DNA of 36,670 nt. Origin: Pseudomonadota bacterium (GTDB lineage: Bacteria; Pseudomonadota; Alphaproteobacteria; Rhizobiales; Devosiaceae). Each line of letters opens with the position of its first letter. Within the stretch, counting starts at the first letter, position 1. The DNA lies in assembly GCA_023431205.1 (NCBI GenBank), contig JAEYXQ010000070.1, positions 1-36,670 of the forward strand. Direction: 5' to 3'. Below the pieces are notes generated by a model. That model was not told where the DNA came from. It saw only the letters and a program-made list of their open reading frames with translations, and did no database searches. The position numbers and the translations under genes are program-made. Positions 28,914 through 36,648 of the stretch are shown here, one piece after another.

Positions 28914-30091
28914 CCGCCGCGCGCATAGACGAGTTCGTGGAGGCGGTGTCGTCCGCCTTCGCCGATGGTTCGCTCGTCCGGCTCAAGCTCGGCGGCTATC
29001 ACGGCCCGGAGCCTGACCTGAAGTCGGTTGAAGCCCGCAGGATCGTGGTCAAGGGAGAGGACAGGCTGTCCTTCACCTTCCACTACAAGACCCGCGACAT
29101 CATCAAGAACCTGCCTCTCGCCGAAGCCGACGCCCAGTTGCGCGCGTGGCTCGGCGACGCATTCCGCAGCGCCGTGCTAGCCACCACCACCTACGACCTC
29201 ACACTGGAGCGCAATGGCGACAAGATCCGCCTCAAGCGCCTCGACACTCAGCGCGAGGCGGTGGAGGCAAGCCACGACCGGACCAAGAACCGGCCGGTTG
29301 CAGCCGGTGCGAAGGCCTGGCAGGTCGGGCTCGGCCTCACCGATGCGCAGGGCAATGTCCGCAAGGTCGCCCAGGACAAGTTCCGCCAGATCAACAGGAT
29401 GGTGGAAATCTTTGCGCCCTTGATTCAGGCGCTGCCCGACAACCCGCGCATCATCGATATGGGCGCAGGCAAGGGCTATCTCGATTTCGCCCTGGCCGAC
29501 TGGCTTCAGGCGCAGGGCCGCTCGGCCGAGATCGTCGGCGTCGAACTGCGCCCGCAACTGGTCTCCGACGGCAACCGCCTGGCGCAGGGTTCTGGCCTCA
29601 CCTCCCTCAGCTTCGCACCCGGCAGCATCCTCGACTACGACGCCAGCGGCGCCGATGCGGTGATCGCCCTCCATGCCTGCGACACGGCGACGGACGACGC
29701 CATCTACAAGGGCATTGCCGCCGGTGCCCGGCTGATCGCCGTGGCGCCGTGCTGCCACAAGCAGGTGCGGCGCGAGATGGAGCGAGGCACGGCTGCCGGC
29801 ACCCTGTCGCCGCTGCTCCGCCACGGCGTCTTCCGCGAACGCCAGGCCGAGATGCTGACCGATACGCTGCGCGCCCTGCTGCTGGAGCGGCACGGCTACA
29901 AGACCCGCGTGTTCGAATTCGTCTCGGACGCTCACACCCCCAAGAACAACCTCATCGTCGCCGAGAAAGACTCGCGGGTGGGCAAGGAAGCCGACGCGCA
30001 GATCGCCGACCTCAAGGCCATGTTCGGCATCGGCGAGCACTACCTGGAGCGGCTGCTGGTGGGCACTGAAGCGAACACCGCACTCTCGTAG
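28910..30091 (+). CDS. SAM-dependent methyltransferase (Methyltransf_32-like)
   Basis: A 393-residue protein. The first 170 residues form an uncharacterised N-terminal domain with a well conserved look (FTFHYKTRDIIKNLP). A Rossmann methyltransferase domain follows, with motif I IIDMGAGKGYLDFALADWL (about 181-199), VGVELRP, ALHACDTATDDAI and VAPCCHKQVRREM (about residue 280). The HACDTATD and PCCHK motifs are those of the group related to the methyltransferase part of eukaryotic GSTCD; the substrate is not established. The start is TTG 28910 overlapping the prfC stop, with AAGGA six bases upstream; a longer in-frame extension into prfC is unlikely. Coupling to prfC hints at a translation-related target, which is inference only. 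Confidence 0.82.
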   Translation: MTAARIDEFVEAVSSAFADGSLVRLKLGGYHGPEPDLKSVEARRIVVKGEDRLSFTFHYKTRDIIKNLPLAEADAQLRAWLGDAFRSAVLATTTYDLTLERNGDKIRLKRLDTQREAVEASHDRTKNRPVAAGAKAWQVGLGLTDAQGNVRKVAQDKFRQINRMVEIFAPLIQALPDNPRIIDMGAGKGYLDFALADWLQAQGRSAEIVGVELRPQLVSDGNRLAQGSGLTSLSFAPGSILDYDASGADAVIALHACDTATDDAIYKGIAAGARLIAVAPCCHKQVRREMERGTAAGTLSPLLRHGVFRERQAEMLTDTLRALLLERHGYKTRVFEFVSDAHTPKNNLIVAEKDSRVGKEADAQIADLKAMFGIGEHYLERLLVGTEANTALS

Positions 30092-30174
30092 ACCTCATGG
30101 TGAGCCTGTCGAACCACGAGGTCGGCAACACCGTGGCCGCGACCTCGTCCTTCGACAAGCTCAGGATGAGGTCT
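30090..30174. repeat. bipartite palindromic intergenic repeat (REP/BIME-like)
   Basis: Two 35-base arms (30090-30124 and 30140-30174) are imperfect inverted copies separated by 15 bases; the outer nine bases AGACCTCAT/ATGAGGTCT match perfectly. Each arm is itself a hairpin: CCTC-A-TGGT with ACCA-C-GAGG, and CCTC-G-TCCT with AGGA-T-GAGG. The CTTCGACAAGCTCAGGATGA core is of a type I recall as a common dispersed intergenic repeat in alphaproteobacterial genomes. It lies between the methyltransferase stop and the ferredoxin gene. Confidence 0.75.
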
Positions 30175-30240
30175 AGCGAGAGCTGGTTTTCAATCGCTGC
30201 TCCACCGCCTATATCCGCCCTGAACAAGGCAAAGAGCACC

Positions 30241-30561
30241 ATGACCAAGATCACCTACGTCGCTCCCGATGGCGAGCGTATCGAGACGGAAGCCCAGGCT
30301 GGTTCCACCGTGATGGAAACGGCGATCATGAACGGCATCCCCGGCATTGTCGCCGAGTGTGGCGGCGCCTGCACCTGCGCCACCTGCCACGTCTATGTCG
30401 ATGATGCCTGGACCGAGACGGTGGGCGGCCCGTCGATGATGGAAGAGGACATGCTCGACTTTGCCTTCGACGTCCGTCCCCAGAGCCGCCTGTCCTGCCA
30501 GATCAAGGTCAGCGACAAGCTTGACGGGCTGGTCGTCCACGTACCCACCCGTCAGGGCTGA
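30241..30561 (+). CDS. [2Fe-2S] ferredoxin, adrenodoxin/putidaredoxin type
   Basis: A 106-residue electron carrier. The cluster ligands follow the adrenodoxin pattern: Cys40-x5-Cys46-x2-Cys49 in ECGGACTCATCH, and Cys86 in RLSCQIKV; Cys44 is extra. The front GERIETEAQAGSTVMETAI and the acidic EEDMLDFAFD helix, which binds reductase partners in this family, are present. The start is ATG 30241; the longer open frame upstream only translates the palindromic repeat. It precedes the siroheme/sulfite-reductase genes, and the ferredoxin-NADP reductase lies at the far end of that block, so it could carry electrons to the sulfite reductase. Other partners, such as a P450 or Fe-S assembly, remain possible. 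Confidence 0.93.
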   Translation: MTKITYVAPDGERIETEAQAGSTVMETAIMNGIPGIVAECGGACTCATCHVYVDDAWTETVGGPSMMEEDMLDFAFDVRPQSRLSCQIKVSDKLDGLVVHVPTRQG

Positions 30562-30621
30562 TCACCGGCGATCGTCGTCTCCAGGCTGCGGCCGCCGAGC
30601 ATAATTTTCGCCCGCTGCCGT

Positions 30622-30642
30622 CCGCCAAGATTCATTTGGCGG
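30622..30642 (+). terminator. hairpin after the ferredoxin gene
   Basis: CCGCCAA and TTGGCGG form a perfect seven-base stem with a seven-base loop, followed by CTTTC, 61 bases after the ferredoxin stop. It suggests that the ferredoxin is transcribed apart from cysG. The rest of the gap up to 30775 holds an AT-rich stretch (30690-30720) likely to be the cysG promoter. Confidence 0.45.
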
Positions 30643-30775
30643 CTTTCGACTGCCGAGACCTTCCTGCTTTCCACGCGCAGCGCCGCGAAGGGAATATAAA
30701 AGCGATTGTTTTTCAACGCCTTGTGAGGTGCATCGGACCTCGGTATCTTCCGGCTTCAGTGAAACTGGGACACCG

Positions 30776-32167
30776 ATGGGCACTCTCAACACCTTTCCGT
30801 TGAGCTATATCGTCAAGGGCAAGAAGATCATCATCGTCGGCGGCACCGACGAAGCCCTGAACAAGGCCCGGTTGGCAAGTAAGACTACTTCACAGGTCGT
30901 GATTATCTCGCGGCGCATCGAGGCCGACTTCTCCGCCCACGCCGATGCCGTCCACGAGCGCCCGCTGTCTCTGGCAGACCTCGACAACGCCGCCCTGATC
31001 TTCGTTGCTGAGGAAGGCCAGGACGCCGAGCTCGCCAAGACCGAGGCGCGCCGGCGCGGCATTCCGCTCAACGTCGTGGACGTGCCGGCCGAATGCGACT
31101 TCTACACGCCGTCCGTCGTCGATCGCGCGCCGCTGACCATCGCGATCTCCACCGAGGGCGATGCTCCGGTTCTGGCGCGGCTTGTCCGTGCCCGCATCGA
31201 GGCCATGCTGTCCCCCTCGGTTGGCAAAATTGCGAGTCTTGCCGGACGGTTACGCCACCACGCTGAGACGCTGATTCACGACAATGCTGCCCGCCGCCGC
31301 TTCTACGAGGCGCTGGTCACCTCACCGGAAGTCGAAGCCGCCGTGCAGCGTGGCGCCGGAGAGGCCGCTGCGCAAAAGCTGCTCGCCAGCCATGCCGGTG
31401 GGGAAGGGCAGGGCGTGGTCTGGCTGATCGGTGCCGGCCCTGGCTCCGAAGATCTCCTGACGCTGCGCGCCCAGCGCCTGCTGCAGGAAGCCGATGTCAT
31501 CGTCCATGACCAGCTGGTGCCGCAAATCGTCGTCGACATGGGTCGCCGCGATGCCGAACGCATCAGCGTCGGCAAGGCCAAGGGGCACCACAGCTTCTCG
31601 CAGGCGCAGATCAACACCCTGATCGTGCGCCTGGCGGGCGAGGGCAAGCGCGTTGCCCGCCTCAAGTCCGGTGATCCCATGGTCTTCGGCCGCGCAGGCG
31701 AGGAGATCGCAGCGCTGCGCAAGGCCGGCATCAGCTATTCCATCGTGCCCGGCGTCAGCGCTGCCCTTGCCGCCGCTGCCGACACCGCCACTCCGGTGAC
31801 CTTGCGCCAAGTGTCGAGCGGTTTCGTGGTGGCAACCGCCCATGGCGCCGACGACGGCGAGCTCACTCACTGGGCGGCCTTGGCACAGTCCGGCCTGACT
31901 CTGGCGCTCTATATGGGCAAATCCATCGCCGATGAGGTCGCCGCCCGCCTGATCCAGCACGGCGCCCCCGCCGACCTGCCTGTTGGCATCGTCGTCAATG
32001 CCGGCCGGCCAGACCGCACCACCTATTCCGGCTCGCTTGCCGGGCTCGCCGCCAACCACATCGACTTCGCCGATGGCCCCGCCGTCATTCTGGTCGGCCG
32101 GGCTGTTGCCGCCGGCGACTGGGCGGAAGCGGGAAGCTTCGCCGCGCAGAACTATAAGGTAGCCTGA
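30776..32167 (+). CDS. cysG: siroheme synthase (multifunctional CysG)
   Basis: Makes siroheme from uroporphyrinogen III. The 463-residue protein fuses two parts. Residues 1 to about 205 are precorrin-2 dehydrogenase/ferrochelatase, with an NAD-binding IIIVGGTDEALNKARLA and CDFYTPSVVDRAPLTIAIST. From about residue 218 follows uroporphyrinogen-III C-methyltransferase, with GAGPGSEDLLTLRAQRLL, VGKAKGHHSFSQ, RLKSGDPMVFGRAGEE and VPGVSAALAAAA. Both parts are intact. I chose ATG 30776 with GGGA six bases upstream over a GTG 48 bases earlier. It leads the operon whose third gene, sulfite reductase, needs siroheme. One base separates its stop from the DUF2849 start. Confidence 0.95.
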   Translation: MGTLNTFPLSYIVKGKKIIIVGGTDEALNKARLASKTTSQVVIISRRIEADFSAHADAVHERPLSLADLDNAALIFVAEEGQDAELAKTEARRRGIPLNVVDVPAECDFYTPSVVDRAPLTIAISTEGDAPVLARLVRARIEAMLSPSVGKIASLAGRLRHHAETLIHDNAARRRFYEALVTSPEVEAAVQRGAGEAAAQKLLASHAGGEGQGVVWLIGAGPGSEDLLTLRAQRLLQEADVIVHDQLVPQIVVDMGRRDAERISVGKAKGHHSFSQAQINTLIVRLAGEGKRVARLKSGDPMVFGRAGEEIAALRKAGISYSIVPGVSAALAAAADTATPVTLRQVSSGFVVATAHGADDGELTHWAALAQSGLTLALYMGKSIADEVAARLIQHGAPADLPVGIVVNAGRPDRTTYSGSLAGLAANHIDFADGPAVILVGRAVAAGDWAEAGSFAAQNYKVA

Positions 32168-32168
32168 T

Positions 32169-32492
32169 ATGGAAATCCTCACCGGCAACGAGCTGATCAG
32201 CGGCGCCACGGTCTATCTCGATGCCTCGGGGCGCTGGGTCGAAGACCTCCAGGCCGCCCGCCTCTTCGGCAAGGACGATGCCGAAGCGCGCGACGCCGCG
32301 ATCGCTGCCACCAAGGCAACGGCACGCATCAACAGCCTCGAGATCGAGGAAGTGGAGCAGGTGAACGGCGCCATCGTGCCGAGACGCCTGCGCGAACGTA
32401 TCCGGGCGGCAGGTCCCACCGCGCCCCTCAACCTGAACGGCGTGCCCTTCGACCGCCAGCGTCTGGGTAAGGACGACCATGTATCGATATGA
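32169..32492 (+). CDS. DUF2849 family small protein
   Basis: A 107-residue soluble protein (LTGNELISGATVYLDASGRW at the front, VPRRLRERIRAAGPTAPLNL near the end). It is recognisable as DUF2849, a family found in alphaproteobacteria between cysG and the sulfite-reductase gene. Its function is unknown; constant placement suggests a role in assembling or regulating the reductase. AAGG lies upstream of ATG 32169, one base after the cysG stop, and its end overlaps the cysI start by 14 bases, so coupling is likely. Confidence 0.85.
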   Translation: MEILTGNELISGATVYLDASGRWVEDLQAARLFGKDDAEARDAAIAATKATARINSLEIEEVEQVNGAIVPRRLRERIRAAGPTAPLNLNGVPFDRQRLGKDDHVSI

Positions 32493-34134
32493 CGAATTCG
32501 ACGCGGCCTTCGTTGCCGGCCGCACCGAGCAGTTCGCCGACCAGGTGAAGCGGCGTCTCTCCGGCGAAATGACGGAAGAGCAGTTCCGGCCTCTCCGGCT
32601 GATGAACGGGCTCTATCTGCAACTGCACGCCTACATGCTGCGCATCGCCGTGCCCTACGGCACGCTGTCGTCGCGCCAGTTGCGCAAGCTCGCCCATATC
32701 GCCCGCGCCTATGACCGCGGCTACGGCCACTTCACCACGCGGCAGAACATCCAGTTCAACTGGCCGCGCCTCAGCGACGTGCCCGCCATTCTCAACGAAC
32801 TGGCAAGCGTCGAGATGCACTCGATCCAGACCTCGGGCAACTGCATCCGCAACGTCACCACCGACCAGTTCGCCGGTGCGGCCAGCGACGAGATCATCGA
32901 TCCGCGACCCGTCGCCGAGATCATCCGCCAGTGGTCGAGCCTGCACCCAGAATTCTCGTACCTGCCGCGCAAGTTCAAGATTGCCATCACCGGCGCCACC
33001 CATGATCGCGCCGCCATTCGCCTGCACGATATCGGCCTGCAGGCGGCGACCAATGGTGCCGGCGACATCGGCTGGGAAGTCTGGGTCGGCGGTGGGCTCG
33101 GCCGCACGCCGATGGTCGCCAAGCTGATCAACAGCTTCGTGCCCAACGAGCACCTGCTCGCCTATCTCGAGAGCATTCTTCGCGTCTACAACCGCTATGG
33201 CCGGCGCGACAACAAGTTCAAGGCGCGCATCAAGATCCTCGTCCACGAACAGGGCCTCGAGAGCATCAAGGGCCAGGTAGAGGCCGAGTTCGCCCAAATC
33301 CGCGGCGGCGTGCTGACGCTGCCGCAGGAGGAGGTGGACCGCATCACCGCCTACTTTGCACCCCCCGATTTCCGTAGCCAGTCGGTTACCACACTCGACG
33401 TGGCCTACGCCTGGATCGTGGACCCCGCCTATGGCCGCTGGCTCGACAACAACGTCAACGCCCACAAGCAGCCGGGCTACGCCTCAGTCACCATTTCGCT
33501 GAAGCCGGTGGGCGGCGCCCCCGGCGATGCCACTGCCGAGCAGATGGAGGTCGTTGCTGACCTGGCCGAGCGGTACTCCTATGACGAACTGCGCGTTACC
33601 CACGAGCAGAACCTGGTGCTGCCGCATGTGGCGCTGGCGGAGCTGCGCAGCGTCTATGACGCGCTGGTGGCGGCGGGGCTCGCCGAGGGCAATGCCAACA
33701 CCATCGCCGACATGATCTGCTGCCCCGGTCTCGACTACTGCGCGCTGGCCAATGCCCGTTCCATTCCGCTGGCGCAGGAGATCTCCAGGACCTTCTCCGC
33801 CCCCGAGCGGCAGAAGGATATCGGCGAACTCAAGATCAAGATCTCCGGCTGCATCAATGCCTGCGGCCACCATCATGTGGGCCATATCGGCATCCTTGGC
33901 GTCGAGAAGAAGGGCGGCGAGCTCTACCAGATCACCCTTGGCGGCGACGCTACCGAGCAGGCAGCGGTCGGCAAGATCATTGGCCCGGGCTTTGAAGCCG
34001 AGGCCGTCCCCTCGGCCATCGAAAAGCTGGTCGACACCTACATCGCCCGCCGGACCGAAGGCGAGAGCTTCATCGATGCCTATCGCCGTCTCGGCGACGC
34101 TCCGTTCAAGGAGGCCCTCTATGGCGCTGCCTAA
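32479..34134 (+). CDS. cysI: siroheme-[4Fe-4S] sulfite reductase (nitrite/sulfite reductase family)
   Basis: Reduces sulfite to sulfide with six electrons. The 551-residue protein has the duplicated half-domains of the family: HFTTRQNIQFNW and TSGNCIRNVT in the first half. The cluster and siroheme ligands follow: CCPGLDYC (Cys415, Cys421) and SGCINACGHHH (Cys458, Cys462). The basic residues that hold siroheme carboxylates are within RQN and RNV. Neighbours (APS/PAPS reductase, siroheme synthase) favour sulfite over nitrite. There is no flavoprotein CysJ; electrons probably come from ferredoxin, with the NADPH-ferredoxin reductase gene nearby. ATG 32479 overlaps DUF2849, and its stop overlaps the next gene by 14 bases. 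Confidence 0.93.
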   Translation: MYRYDEFDAAFVAGRTEQFADQVKRRLSGEMTEEQFRPLRLMNGLYLQLHAYMLRIAVPYGTLSSRQLRKLAHIARAYDRGYGHFTTRQNIQFNWPRLSDVPAILNELASVEMHSIQTSGNCIRNVTTDQFAGAASDEIIDPRPVAEIIRQWSSLHPEFSYLPRKFKIAITGATHDRAAIRLHDIGLQAATNGAGDIGWEVWVGGGLGRTPMVAKLINSFVPNEHLLAYLESILRVYNRYGRRDNKFKARIKILVHEQGLESIKGQVEAEFAQIRGGVLTLPQEEVDRITAYFAPPDFRSQSVTTLDVAYAWIVDPAYGRWLDNNVNAHKQPGYASVTISLKPVGGAPGDATAEQMEVVADLAERYSYDELRVTHEQNLVLPHVALAELRSVYDALVAAGLAEGNANTIADMICCPGLDYCALANARSIPLAQEISRTFSAPERQKDIGELKIKISGCINACGHHHVGHIGILGVEKKGGELYQITLGGDATEQAAVGKIIGPGFEAEAVPSAIEKLVDTYIARRTEGESFIDAYRRLGDAPFKEALYGAA

Positions 34135-35392
34135 GCTCGCACCAGCACCCGCCGCGCAGGACAAGCTTCGTGCCCTCGGCATCCTTGCCCTCAATGGCAT
34201 GTTTGATGAAATGGACGCCGTCGGCGTGCTCCGCTATGCGGCGACCGAGGTTCTGCCGGGGGACCTTGCCATCGTGTCCTCCTTCGGCGCCGACTCCGCC
34301 GTGCTGCTCCACATGGTGTCGCAGGTCGATCCGTCCCTGCCGGTCTACTTCCTCGAGACCGGCAAGCACTTTGCCGAAACCCTGGCTTATGTCGAAACGC
34401 TGAAGCTGCACCTGGGGCTGAGCAACGTCATCGCCATTCATCCGGCGAGCTCCGACATCGCCCGCTTCGATCCCCGCGGCGACCTGTGGGAGACCGATCC
34501 GGACTCCTGCTGCTTTATCCGCAAGACCGAGCCGCTGGAGCCGGTAACCGAAATGTTCGGCGGCTGGGTTACCGGCCGCAAGCGCTACCAGACCAGGGAG
34601 CGCGGCGTGCTGCCGCACTTCGAACTCACCACTGACGACCGCATCAAGGTCAATCCGCTGGCCTATTTCTCCGACGCGGACGTGGTCGAGTACCGCCAGC
34701 AGCACAACTTGCCCGAGCATCCGCTCTACGCTAGGGGCTACAAGTCCATTGGCTGCGCGCTCTGCACCTCGGTCGTTGCCGAGGGTGAGGATCCGCGCGC
34801 CGGACGGTGGCGCGGCCTCAACAAGAAGGAATGCGGCATCCATTACGATTTCAATGGAGCCATCGCCAAGCCGATGACCGCGACCCGCCATACCCTGTGG
34901 AAGGACGGGGCCTTCATTGCCGATCCGTTCAAGCCTTGGGAAGAGGGCGTGGACCCGGCAGCGGCCGGCTATGTGCATGTGCCGCTTGCGGTTTTTCTGG
35001 CGAACCGTGACGCCTTCCTTGCCAATCCGCACCCGCTGGGGCTGCTGGTCTCGCCGGGCGAGAAGGTCGAGGACGTCGAAACCGACCTCGGCCGGTTCGC
35101 CTCGATCGCCATCCGCTTCCCAGCTTTCACCGATGGTCGGGGGTATTCCACTGCCAGATTGCTTGCCGAACGTTACCGCTACAGCGGGGAAGTGCGGGCA
35201 ATCGGGGACGTTCTGCAGGACCAGGTGCCGTTGATGCGCCGCTGCGGCATCACCGCCTTCGTTGTCGAGCACGAGCCCACCCGCCAGGCCCTGATCGAGA
35301 ACCGGCTGCCCGAGGTGGCGCTGTTCTACCAGCCGGTGGGACTGACCGAAGTGCCCGCGGGGACCCGCCCCTTCCTTCGCCGCGCCCATTGA
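34121..35392 (+). CDS. cysH: APS/PAPS reductase fused to DUF934 domain (CysH-DUF934)
   Basis: A 423-residue fusion. Residues 1 to about 250 are phosphoadenylyl/adenylyl-sulfate reductase: the PP-loop-type SSFGADSAVLLHM, FLETGKHFAETLAY, Cys130-Cys131 in DSCCFIRKTEPL, GCALC (Cys212, Cys215), and the redox Cys238 in KKECGIHY. The CC plus CxxC set binds a [4Fe-4S] cluster and marks the APS-using type. From about residue 260 (LWKDGAFIADPF) to the end is DUF934, with LGRFASIAIRFPAFTDGRGYS and LARLL-like helices. DUF934 is usually a separate gene directly after cysH in this kind of operon. AAGGAGG sits seven bases before ATG 34121. It overlaps cysI by 14 bases. No stop or frame break lies between the domains, so the fusion appears real. 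Confidence 0.92.
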   Translation: MALPKLAPAPAAQDKLRALGILALNGMFDEMDAVGVLRYAATEVLPGDLAIVSSFGADSAVLLHMVSQVDPSLPVYFLETGKHFAETLAYVETLKLHLGLSNVIAIHPASSDIARFDPRGDLWETDPDSCCFIRKTEPLEPVTEMFGGWVTGRKRYQTRERGVLPHFELTTDDRIKVNPLAYFSDADVVEYRQQHNLPEHPLYARGYKSIGCALCTSVVAEGEDPRAGRWRGLNKKECGIHYDFNGAIAKPMTATRHTLWKDGAFIADPFKPWEEGVDPAAAGYVHVPLAVFLANRDAFLANPHPLGLLVSPGEKVEDVETDLGRFASIAIRFPAFTDGRGYSTARLLAERYRYSGEVRAIGDVLQDQVPLMRRCGITAFVVEHEPTRQALIENRLPEVALFYQPVGLTEVPAGTRPFLRRAH

Positions 35393-35426
35393 GGTAAGCG
35401 GAGCCGACCACTCACCTTAACACGGG

Positions 35427-35504
35427 GCCGCTGGTGACAGCGGCGGTTCCCATCCACGAGCACGGGGCTTCTGCCCTGATGGGACCAGCCGGGCGACACC
35501 CGGC
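35427..35504 (+). promoter_or_regulatory. three-hairpin structured leader before the ferredoxin-NADP reductase gene
   Basis: Three consecutive stems within 80 bases. (1) GCCGCT-GGTGAC-AGCGGC (35427-35444). (2) GGT-T-CCCATC (35445-35454) with GATGGG-ACC (35478-35486), enclosing GGGC-TTCT-GCCC (35465-35476). (3) GCCGGG-CGACA-CCCGGC (35488-35504). The start codon follows 18 bases later. The stems are adjacent with almost no gap. It could be a riboswitch-like element or an intercistronic terminator/processing site. I cannot match it to a known class. Confidence 0.5.
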
Positions 35505-35522
35505 CAGAATGGACGTTGATAC

Positions 35523-36548
35523 ATGAGCACTGAGATCACCACCGATGTCGTCGTCATTGGCGCGGGGCCGTGCGGCCTGTTCGCCGCCTTCGAACTCGGG
35601 CTGCTCGACGTCAAATGCCATTTCATCGACATTCTCGATCGCCCGGGCGGGCAGTGTGCCGAACTCTACCCGGAAAAACCGATCTATGACATTCCCGGCT
35701 TTCCGGTGGTGACCGGCCAGCAGCTCACCGACAACCTCATGGCGCAGATCGCGCCGTTCGCGCCCGAGTTCCACTTCTCGCGCATGGTCAACACGCTCGA
35801 AAAGCAGCCGGACGGCAGCTTAAAGCTGACCACCGACGCCGACGAGACCTTCCACTGCAAGGTGGTGGTGATCGCCGCCGGTGGCGGTTCGTTCCAGCCC
35901 AAGCGGCCGCCGGTGCAAGGCATCGAGCAGTACGAGAATAAGTCGGTCTTCTATGCCGTGCGCAAGATGGACGACTTCCGCGACCAGGACGTGGTGATCG
36001 TCGGTGGCGGTGACTCGGCGCTGGACTGGACGCTGAGCCTGCAGCCGATCGTGCGGACGCTGACGCTGGTGCACCGCCGTGACGCCTTCAAGGCCGCCCC
36101 GGCCTCGGTCAACAAGATGAAGGACATGGTCGCGGAGGGGAAGATCAACTTCCAGCTCGGCCAGATCGCCAAGCTCGATGGCGAGAACGGCCAGATCAAC
36201 CACGTCCACCTGACCACCGAAGCGGGTGACCTGTCCATCCCGGCCACGCGCCTCTTGCCGTTCTTCGGCCTCCCCATGAAGCTCGGTCCGGTTGCCGACT
36301 GGGGGCTGGAGCTCAACGACAACACCATCGTCGTCGATACCGAGAAGTTCGAGACCTCCGTCCCCGGCATCTTCGCCATCGGCGACATCAACTGGTACCC
36401 GGGCAAGCTCAAGCTCATCCTCTCAGGCTTCCACGAGGCCGCGCTGATGGCGCAGGCTGCCAAGGCCATCGTCTCGCCCGGCGAGCGCGTGGTGTTCCAG
36501 TACACCACCAGCTCCACCAAGCTGCAGAAGAAGCTGGGCGTGGCCTGA
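35523..36548 (+). CDS. ferredoxin--NADP(+) reductase, thioredoxin-reductase-like type
   Basis: A 341-residue flavoprotein of the type-2 (YumC-like) ferredoxin-NADP reductase family. The FAD site VVVIGAGPCGLFAAFELG (about 10-27) is followed by RPGGQCAELYPEKPIYDIPGF, an NADP site VVIVGGGDSALDWTLSL (about 157-173) and the C-terminal FAD motif IFAIGDINWYPGKLKLILSGFHEAALMAQ. It lacks the CxxC of true thioredoxin reductase, as this family does. It transfers electrons between NADPH and ferredoxin. It lies 130 bases after cysH-DUF934 with a structured leader between, and is a plausible electron source for the ferredoxin-dependent sulfite reductase. No clear ribosome-binding site stands before ATG 35523. 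Confidence 0.93.
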   Translation: MSTEITTDVVVIGAGPCGLFAAFELGLLDVKCHFIDILDRPGGQCAELYPEKPIYDIPGFPVVTGQQLTDNLMAQIAPFAPEFHFSRMVNTLEKQPDGSLKLTTDADETFHCKVVVIAAGGGSFQPKRPPVQGIEQYENKSVFYAVRKMDDFRDQDVVIVGGGDSALDWTLSLQPIVRTLTLVHRRDAFKAAPASVNKMKDMVAEGKINFQLGQIAKLDGENGQINHVHLTTEAGDLSIPATRLLPFFGLPMKLGPVADWGLELNDNTIVVDTEKFETSVPGIFAIGDINWYPGKLKLILSGFHEAALMAQAAKAIVSPGERVVFQYTTSSTKLQKKLGVA

Positions 36549-36574
36549 GGGCCATTCCACTCTCTCCGTTCCAT

Positions 36575-36648
36575 CGTCATTGCCCGGCTTGACCGGGCAA
36601 TCCATCTCCGAGGACGCATGGATCATCCGATCAAGCCGGGTGGTGACG
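36575..36648. repeat. intergenic palindromic repeat at the window end
   Basis: Two 31-base arms (36575-36605 and 36618-36648) are inverted copies around a 12-base loop. 25 of 31 positions match, and four of the six differences keep G-U pairs, so the RNA hairpin is nearly complete. The core GCCCGGCTTGACCGGGCAA is of a type I recall as widely dispersed in Rhizobiales genomes. It may also serve as 3' end for the reductase transcript. Confidence 0.7.

Noticed and set aside
30097..30240. 48-residue N-terminal extension of the ferredoxin from GTG/ATG codons upstream
   Set aside because: The extension translates the palindromic repeat; the ferredoxin fold begins at ATG 30241.
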